64,000 nt of DNA, taken from the NCBI GenBank assembly GCA_910580195.1, contig CAJTWA010000018.1, positions 1-64,000 of the forward strand, in the 5' to 3' direction. Below, piece by piece: positions 59,293 through 64,000 of the stretch (the first letter of the stretch is position 1; each line of letters begins with the position of its first letter). A program made the position numbers and the translations under genes. Below the pieces are notes generated by a model that saw nothing but the letters and a program-made list of their open reading frames with translations, was not told where the DNA came from and ran no database searches. Origin of the DNA: an uncultured Lachnospiraceae bacterium (GTDB lineage Bacteria > Bacillota > Clostridia > Lachnospirales > Lachnospiraceae).

Positions 59293-61129
59293 CCCCTTGG
59301 TAGGAAGCTGCCCCGCAGCCGTTGCATGCTTCCTTGCAGTTTAAGGTTACTTGGCCGTTCTGCGCCCGCTCCCATTCCCGCTTTAAAAATTCTTTTGTTA
59401 CGCCGCAGCGGATAAAGTCCCAGGGCAGGATTTCATCCAAATCCCTTTGGCGCAGGTTATAAAAATCAATGGAAACGCCTGTTTCCTGAAAGGCTTCCAT
59501 CCATTTCTGGTTGTCAAAACATTCCGTCCAAGCGTCAAACATGCAGCCTTTTTCGTATGCCTTCTGCAAAACCTGCCCAACCCTCCGGTCGCCCCTTGCA
59601 AAGACGCCTTCCAATACCGTAACGTCAGCTTCATGCCAGTTGTACTTTAAGCTCTTGCGGTTTAACTGGGCCTTCATTTCCTCATTGACAACCTTTGCCC
59701 TTGCCAGATAGCCTTCCTTCGGGCACATAGGAGCCCACTGGAGAGGGGTAAAGGGCTTTGGCACAAAAAAGGAAGTGCTGATGGTAATCTGGCATTTCCC
59801 ATTCCGCTTGTCCTTAGGGATTTCGTAATACCTGCGGGCAATTTTATCCGCAAGCCTAGGGATTTCCCTCATATCTTCTTCCGTTTCCGTAGGCAGGCCC
59901 AGCATGAAATACAGCTTTACCTTCTGCCAGCCCCCTTCGAAAGCCAGCCCCGCACCATGGAGGATTACCTCTTCCGTCAGCCCTTTGTTAATCACGTCCC
60001 GCAGGCGCTGGGACCCTGCTTCTGGTGCAAATGTCAGGCTGCTCTTCCGGACATCCTGCACTTTCCCCATGGCTTCTAGGGAAAAGGCGTCAATCCGCAG
60101 GGAAGGCAAAGAAATATTGACTCCCTGCCCTTTCGATTCCATGAGGAAATCGACAAGTTCCGGTAAATGGCTGTAGTCGCTGGAGCTTAAAGAGCTTAAG
60201 GAAATTTCCTCATGCCCGGTGTTTTCCAGCATTTCCTGTGCGTATTGCTTTAATACGCTAAGTTCCCGTTCCCTTGTGGGGCGGTATACCATCCCGGCTT
60301 GGCAGAACCGGCAGCCACGGATGCACCCCCGCTGGATTTCCAGCACTACCCGGTCTTGGGTTACTTTAATATAAGGGACCAGCGGCTTTTCTGGGTAAGG
60401 GGCACGGCTTAGATCCATTTCCGCTTCTTTTTCCACCGTTGCCGGGACATCTTCATATTTCGGCTGGAAACTGGCGATTGTCCCATCTTCCTGATAAGTG
60501 GCTTCATACAGGGACGGCACATAAATGCCGGGCAGCTTACAGGCCGCCCGCAGGAACTCCTGCCTTGTCCCGCCCTGTTCCCGGAGGGATTTGTAAAGAT
60601 CCAGCAATTCATCATAGCGCGTTTCCCCTTCGCCAATGTAAAACAAGTCAAAAAAGTCCGCCAAGGGCTCTGGGTTGTAGGTGCACGGCCCGCCGCCAAT
60701 GACAATGGGGCACCCTTCCCCCCGCTGGCTGGACAAAAGGGGAATCTGGCTTAAATCTAAGACCTGTAAAATATTCGTATAACACATTTCATATTGTATG
60801 GTAATCCCAAGGAAATCCATGTCCTTGACTGGGGACTGGGTTTCTAGCGTAAACAGCGGGATTTGCCGTTCTTTCATGATTTTATGCAAATCGCCCCAAG
60901 GGGAATAAACGCGTTCGCAGTAGACGTCCTCCCGTTGGTTGAACATGCTGTAAAGAATCTGGATGCCAAGATGCGACATGCCGATTTCATATACATCTGG
61001 GAAACACATGGCAAAACGGACCGCCACTGTGCTTGGGTCCTTTTTTACCATATTAATTTCATTTCCAATGTATCTGGCTGGCTTGTCGATACTCAGCAGT
61101 ATTTCATCGGGTAAAGCTAATGTATTCAT
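59267..61129 (-). CDS. Radical SAM protein, TIGR03960 family
   Basis: 620 residues. Cobalamin-binding-like N terminus (FPDVYEIGMSHLGIQILYSM), SAM cluster motif in QRGCIRGCRFCQAG, and a C-terminal extension with Cys residues (CKEACNGCGA). Reads as an enzyme acting with the DUF2344 partner downstream. Substrate unknown. Confidence 0.92.
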   Translation of the reverse strand: MNTLALPDEILLSIDKPARYIGNEINMVKKDPSTVAVRFAMCFPDVYEIGMSHLGIQILYSMFNQREDVYCERVYSPWGDLHKIMKERQIPLFTLETQSPVKDMDFLGITIQYEMCYTNILQVLDLSQIPLLSSQRGEGCPIVIGGGPCTYNPEPLADFFDLFYIGEGETRYDELLDLYKSLREQGGTRQEFLRAACKLPGIYVPSLYEATYQEDGTIASFQPKYEDVPATVEKEAEMDLSRAPYPEKPLVPYIKVTQDRVVLEIQRGCIRGCRFCQAGMVYRPTRERELSVLKQYAQEMLENTGHEEISLSSLSSSDYSHLPELVDFLMESKGQGVNISLPSLRIDAFSLEAMGKVQDVRKSSLTFAPEAGSQRLRDVINKGLTEEVILHGAGLAFEGGWQKVKLYFMLGLPTETEEDMREIPRLADKIARRYYEIPKDKRNGKCQITISTSFFVPKPFTPLQWAPMCPKEGYLARAKVVNEEMKAQLNRKSLKYNWHEADVTVLEGVFARGDRRVGQVLQKAYEKGCMFDAWTECFDNQKWMEAFQETGVSIDFYNLRQRDLDEILPWDFIRCGVTKEFLKREWERAQNGQVTLNCKEACNGCGAASYQGGVCLEHQN

Positions 61130-61323
61130 CGTTTTCCTTTCCGTCTGCGGTACATGGAATTTCTGTAATTGCCCAGATTATTATAGCAATACATGGCCTT
61201 TTTCGCAACCGTAAACTCCCGTTCTAGGAAAAGTTAAGATACACTGGCTATTTCCACAATGTCCATCCTTAGGTTTCTGGAAAAACCTTCGCATGATACA
61301 ATTACAGTTCTTCTCGCCATGCC

Positions 61324-61674
61324 CTAATGTTTGCTGGATTTTAAGGAAATCTTTATGGTTTCCTCCAGTTCTTCTAAGGGCAGCGGGTTCCATTCAATCT
61401 GTTTCCACACATCTGCAGCCTGGTACTCGTGGAAGGTAATCTGCTTTTTGTCACAGTACACAAAAGCTGCAAAAATGAAACACGCAACCAAGGTGCGTAT
61501 GCCAAGGCTGGAATATTTCGGTTCCCCTTCCTGCCCTTGGGGAACTGCGCGGCTGCGCTGGAAGGGCTCTTTCCCAGCTTTCGCCCCTTCTGGGCCCTCT
61601 GGGTAAAAAGTTGCGCGGATTTGGTCCACATACGCCCTGCGCTGGGCAACAGTTTCTTCGATCTGTCTTGCCAT
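61324..61674 (-). CDS. Hypothetical single-pass membrane protein
   Basis: 116 residues: charged cytoplasmic part (1-60), one membrane helix (GIRTLVACFIFAAFVYCD, about 58-75) and a short extracellular domain rich in Glu and Trp. No family recognised. A CAGGAGAAGCT ribosome site supports it. Confidence 0.65.
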   Translation of the reverse strand: MARQIEETVAQRRAYVDQIRATFYPEGPEGAKAGKEPFQRSRAVPQGQEGEPKYSSLGIRTLVACFIFAAFVYCDKKQITFHEYQAADVWKQIEWNPLPLEELEETIKISLKSSKH

Positions 61675-61840
61675 AGCTTCTCCTGAAAAATCATTTCCTT
61701 ATTATATTTTAGTAGGGTTGGGACAGGAAAATTCATAGTTTGGATAAGTTTTTACAGGTATGTGAAACAGAAGTGTATTTTACGGATAAAATTTGCACAT
61801 GCTATCATGCCAATAGGCAAGAAGAAAAATAATTCCATAT

Positions 61841-61902
61841 GGGCAAAAAAGAAGAATCCCCAAACTGTATTGCCGTACAGCCTAAAGATTCTTTTTTCTT
61901 TT
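61841..61902. terminator. Bidirectional terminator below the his genes
   Basis: GAAGAATC and GATTCTT with an inner CTGTA...TACAG stem; T-rich on both strands (plus CTTTTTTCTTTT, minus CTTCTTTTTT). It probably ends the leftward his transcript. Confidence 0.65.
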
Positions 61903-61926
61903 AGATGGGCAAAGCAGCCAGCAGGC

Positions 61927-62026
61927 TATTTGTTGTCTTTATGGCCGCCATCCAACTATTTGATGATGTAGTGGCAAGCTGTACCAGCCGCAACGGCAGC
62001 CCCAAAAGCAATGATAACTCCTACGC
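61927..62026 (-). pseudogene. Possible decayed small hydrophobic peptide gene
   Basis: Minus strand reads VGVIIAFGAAVAAGTACHYI then IK, a TAG stop, and LDGGHKDNK. The pattern resembles short membrane peptides of Clostridia that end in KWLDG; a Trp codon may have become TAG. There is no clear start codon. The rest of 61675-62090 shows a palindrome at 62029-62053. Confidence 0.35.
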
Positions 62027-62028
62027 GG

Positions 62029-62053
62029 GTTTACATAATATAATTACGTAAAC
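62029..62053. other. 25-bp near-palindrome resembling a dif/Xer site
   Basis: GTTTACATAATATAATTACGTAAAC is an imperfect palindrome. On the minus strand its right arm TATTATGTAAAC equals the XerD half of Firmicutes dif; the left half does not match the XerC arm. It could be a Xer-type recombination site or an operator. Confidence 0.35.
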
Positions 62054-62090
62054 CAACTGTCGTTTCTTCTGCTTCTGGGCACACCTATTT

Positions 62091-63371
62091 TTAACGCTGG
62101 TTCAACTCCTCCACAATATCCTCCCATGTGACCCCTTTCTCCACCATCAGCACCATCACATGGTACAAGAAATCGGAAATTTCATACTTAATCTCTTCCG
62201 TTTCCGGGTTCTTAGCCGCAATCACAATCTCCGTGGCTTCTTCCCCCACTTTTTTCAGGATTTTGTCAATCCCTTTGTCGAAGAGGTAATTGGTGTAAGA
62301 CCCTTCTTTCGGATGCACCTTCCGGTCTTTGATGGTATCATATACATCCTCAAACACCCGCAAAGGATTTTTTGTCGTAAATTCCTTCTTCACCAGCTCT
62401 TGGAAAAAGCAGCTTGGATTCCCGGTATGGCAGGCTGCCCCCACTTGGGAAACATTGGCAAGGAGGGTATCTTTGTCGCAGTCTACCGTCAGGGATTTGA
62501 CATATTGGTAATGGCCGGAGGTTTCCCCCTTAATCCAAAGCTCCTGCCTGCTCCTGCTGTAATAAGCCATCTTCCCAAGGGACAGGGTAGTGTGGAACGC
62601 TTCTTCATTCATATATGCCATCATCAGCACTTCCGCTGTCCGGTAGTCTTGGACAATGACCGGTATCAGCCCCTGGGGGTTCAGCTTAAATTCAGACCAT
62701 TCCATGGAGGATTCAAATTTCTTTGTTTCAATCCCCTCTGCCGCAAGGGCCTGCTTTAATTCTGTCACATAAGTACCGGGGTCGCTGATATAAGGCCCCC
62801 CAATGCCAGTCACGCAGTCTTTTTTCAGGATTTCCACCCAGCGTTCCTTGTCATACCCTTGTACAATGACGCTGAAGGGAAGGTCTGTGATATCCTCCAA
62901 GGATTCAATGATTGCTTCATTTATCACAACTAATTTATGTACATGCTCCGTAACTTCTTTCTTATGCTTAAAAATTAAATCTACATTTTCCATTGAAACC
63001 AGCATTTTGTCCCGGCCGAACCGGGTTGCCCCTTCTTTCGCAAGGGAAATGGCGTCATGCCGCCCGCCGTCTAAAATCACCCCGCGGCAGCCAGCATACA
63101 AAAGTTTCTTGATATCCTCCAGCCGTGCAATGGCGCCTGCCCCATAAATGGGGATCTCCATCATGCGGCTTAATTCCTTGATGGTGTGGAGGTTGGTTTC
63201 ATGCTCCTTGTCCGAATCAGATAAATCAAAAATATAAAGTTTATCCACGCCGCTGTCGTTGTATGTTTTCGCCAATTCTTTTAAATCCCCGGCGCTTCCC
63301 GGGTCATGCTGCCCTTTTACTGCCCTCCCATCTTTGAGGAAAATGGTGGCAATCAGGTTCTTACGTTCCAT
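62091..63371 (-). CDS. hisI: HisA-like domain fused to HisIE
   Basis: 426 residues in three parts. Residues 1-220 form a HisA/HisF-like barrel (FLKDGRAVKGQHDPGSAGD, YIFDLSD, GAGAIARLEDIKKLLYAG); 225-315 is HisI phosphoribosyl-AMP cyclohydrolase (YRTAEVLMMAYMNEEAF, YYSRSRQELWIKGETSG, CDKDTLL, CHTGNPSCFF); 325-426 is HisE pyrophosphatase (GIDKILKKVGEEATEIVIAA). The HisI and HisE parts look complete. The barrel keeps an N-terminal Asp but may be non-catalytic. Confidence 0.9.
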   Translation of the reverse strand: MERKNLIATIFLKDGRAVKGQHDPGSAGDLKELAKTYNDSGVDKLYIFDLSDSDKEHETNLHTIKELSRMMEIPIYGAGAIARLEDIKKLLYAGCRGVILDGGRHDAISLAKEGATRFGRDKMLVSMENVDLIFKHKKEVTEHVHKLVVINEAIIESLEDITDLPFSVIVQGYDKERWVEILKKDCVTGIGGPYISDPGTYVTELKQALAAEGIETKKFESSMEWSEFKLNPQGLIPVIVQDYRTAEVLMMAYMNEEAFHTTLSLGKMAYYSRSRQELWIKGETSGHYQYVKSLTVDCDKDTLLANVSQVGAACHTGNPSCFFQELVKKEFTTKNPLRVFEDVYDTIKDRKVHPKEGSYTNYLFDKGIDKILKKVGEEATEIVIAAKNPETEEIKYEISDFLYHVMVLMVEKGVTWEDIVEELNQR

Positions 63372-63379
63372 ATCATCAC

Positions 63380-63973
63380 CTATAAACTACCTTTCGTCGA
63401 CATAATATCCTTGATCCTTGTGTCCCGCATGGTGGCTTCGTCCAAAGCGCGGCCAAAGGCCTTAAACAGCCCTTCCACCATATGGTGGTTATTAAATCCA
63501 GATAAAATTTTCATATGCAGGTTCATGCCTGCGCTGTAGGAAATGGCATAGAAAAATTCCCTTACCATTTCTGTGTCCATGTACCCTACCCGTTCTGTGG
63601 TGAACTCCCCTTCAAAGGAAAAGTATGGCCTCCCACTTAAGTCAATGGCGCAGAGCACCAATGTTTCATCCATGGGCAGGATACAGCTCCCATACCGCTT
63701 AATGCCCCTTTTATCCCTCAATGCAATGCGTATGGCGTTCCCCAGCACAATCCCGGTATCTTCTATGGTATGGTGGGTATCCACAATCAAATCCCCTGAC
63801 ACATGGACTTTTAAGTCGAAAAACCCATGGCGGGCAAACCCGTCCAGCATATGGTCAAAAAAGCCAATCCCTGTGTCTAGCTGGGACGTGCCGGTGCCAT
63901 CTAGGTTCAAGGTCAGGGTTACGTCTGTTTCCTTTGTTTTACGGTGCTGCTTTGCGGTCCTGTCTGCTGGCAT
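63380..63973 (-). CDS. hisB: Imidazoleglycerol-phosphate dehydratase
   Basis: Histidine synthesis; manganese enzyme. 197 residues. TGIGFFDHMLDGFARHGFFD, DTHHTIEDTGIVLG, FEGEFTTERVGY and NNHHMVEGLFKAFGRAL. Start has AGGAGAGC upstream, and the operon presumably continues beyond the window end. Confidence 0.97.
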   Translation of the reverse strand: MPADRTAKQHRKTKETDVTLTLNLDGTGTSQLDTGIGFFDHMLDGFARHGFFDLKVHVSGDLIVDTHHTIEDTGIVLGNAIRIALRDKRGIKRYGSCILPMDETLVLCAIDLSGRPYFSFEGEFTTERVGYMDTEMVREFFYAISYSAGMNLHMKILSGFNNHHMVEGLFKAFGRALDEATMRDTRIKDIMSTKGSL

Positions 63974-64000
63974 TGCGCTCTCCTCTTTTCTTTTATTCTT

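Overview
The window reads as a stretch of Clostridia chromosome, most likely Lachnospiraceae-like. The evidence is gene content and order: cotJA-cotJB-cotJC spore coat genes, mutS-mutL-miaA followed by a COG4100-type lyase gene, radC-mreBCD-mrdA-minCDE-rodA-mgsA, yggS-sepF-ylmH, a divergent yneA/lexA pair with SOS boxes, and rplU-prp-rpmA-obgE-yhbY-nadD-yqeK-rsfS. Nearly all genes are ordinary chromosomal ones. I found no rRNA, tRNA, transposase, CRISPR array or phage gene.

Layout. 0-2 kb: leftward cotJABC operon whose CotJA has an expanded Cys/Met/Pro-rich repeat tail. 2-10.4 kb: rightward hybrid histidine kinase, two-receiver response regulator, tRNA-dihydrouridine synthase, Hsp90-like ATPase and an overlapping helical-repeat protein. 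10.4-14.6 kb: pyrimidine-nucleoside phosphorylase and RecQ. 14.8-18.5 kb: a decayed accessory patch with a ferredoxin-type remnant under a palindromic operator, a PadR/membrane-protein pair, a MerR regulator, and a MATE transporter gene fused out of frame to the end of a glycerophosphodiester phosphodiesterase gene. 18.5-22.5 kb: small proteins and two flavoproteins. 22.8-30.2 kb: mutS, mutL, miaA and the lyase. 30.3-40.9 kb: cell shape and division-site cluster. 41-49.5 kb: small P-loop protein, DUF378, HlyD-like protein, yggS, sepF, ylmH, aroB, lspA, an RluD-family gene and a kinase. 49.5-53.2 kb: tyrosine recombinase, dtd, yneA/lexA. 52.7-61.7 kb: leftward ribosome, NAD and RNase block with a radical SAM pair. 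62-64 kb: hisIE fusion and hisB.

The most unusual feature is a dispersed hairpin element in three copies (about 10.44-10.65, 20.69-20.88 and 22.65-22.77 kb), each just upstream of a housekeeping gene. Two full copies have identical spacing, 24-bp perfect terminal inverted repeats and a 133-bp interior. Inside each arm an 11-nt block differs almost completely between copies yet stays perfectly complementary to its partner arm. Interior stems also show compensatory changes. This suggests a conserved rod-like RNA or DNA hairpin rather than neutral repeat decay.

A second theme is tandem duplication. Short repeats begin at or just after the stop codons of several genes (cotJC, the response regulator, pdp, the FAD oxidoreductase, minC, the RluD-family gene), and in-frame repeats expand CotJA, Dus, MutL and the LspA N terminus. 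A displaced, decayed dtd fragment lies between ylmH and aroB.
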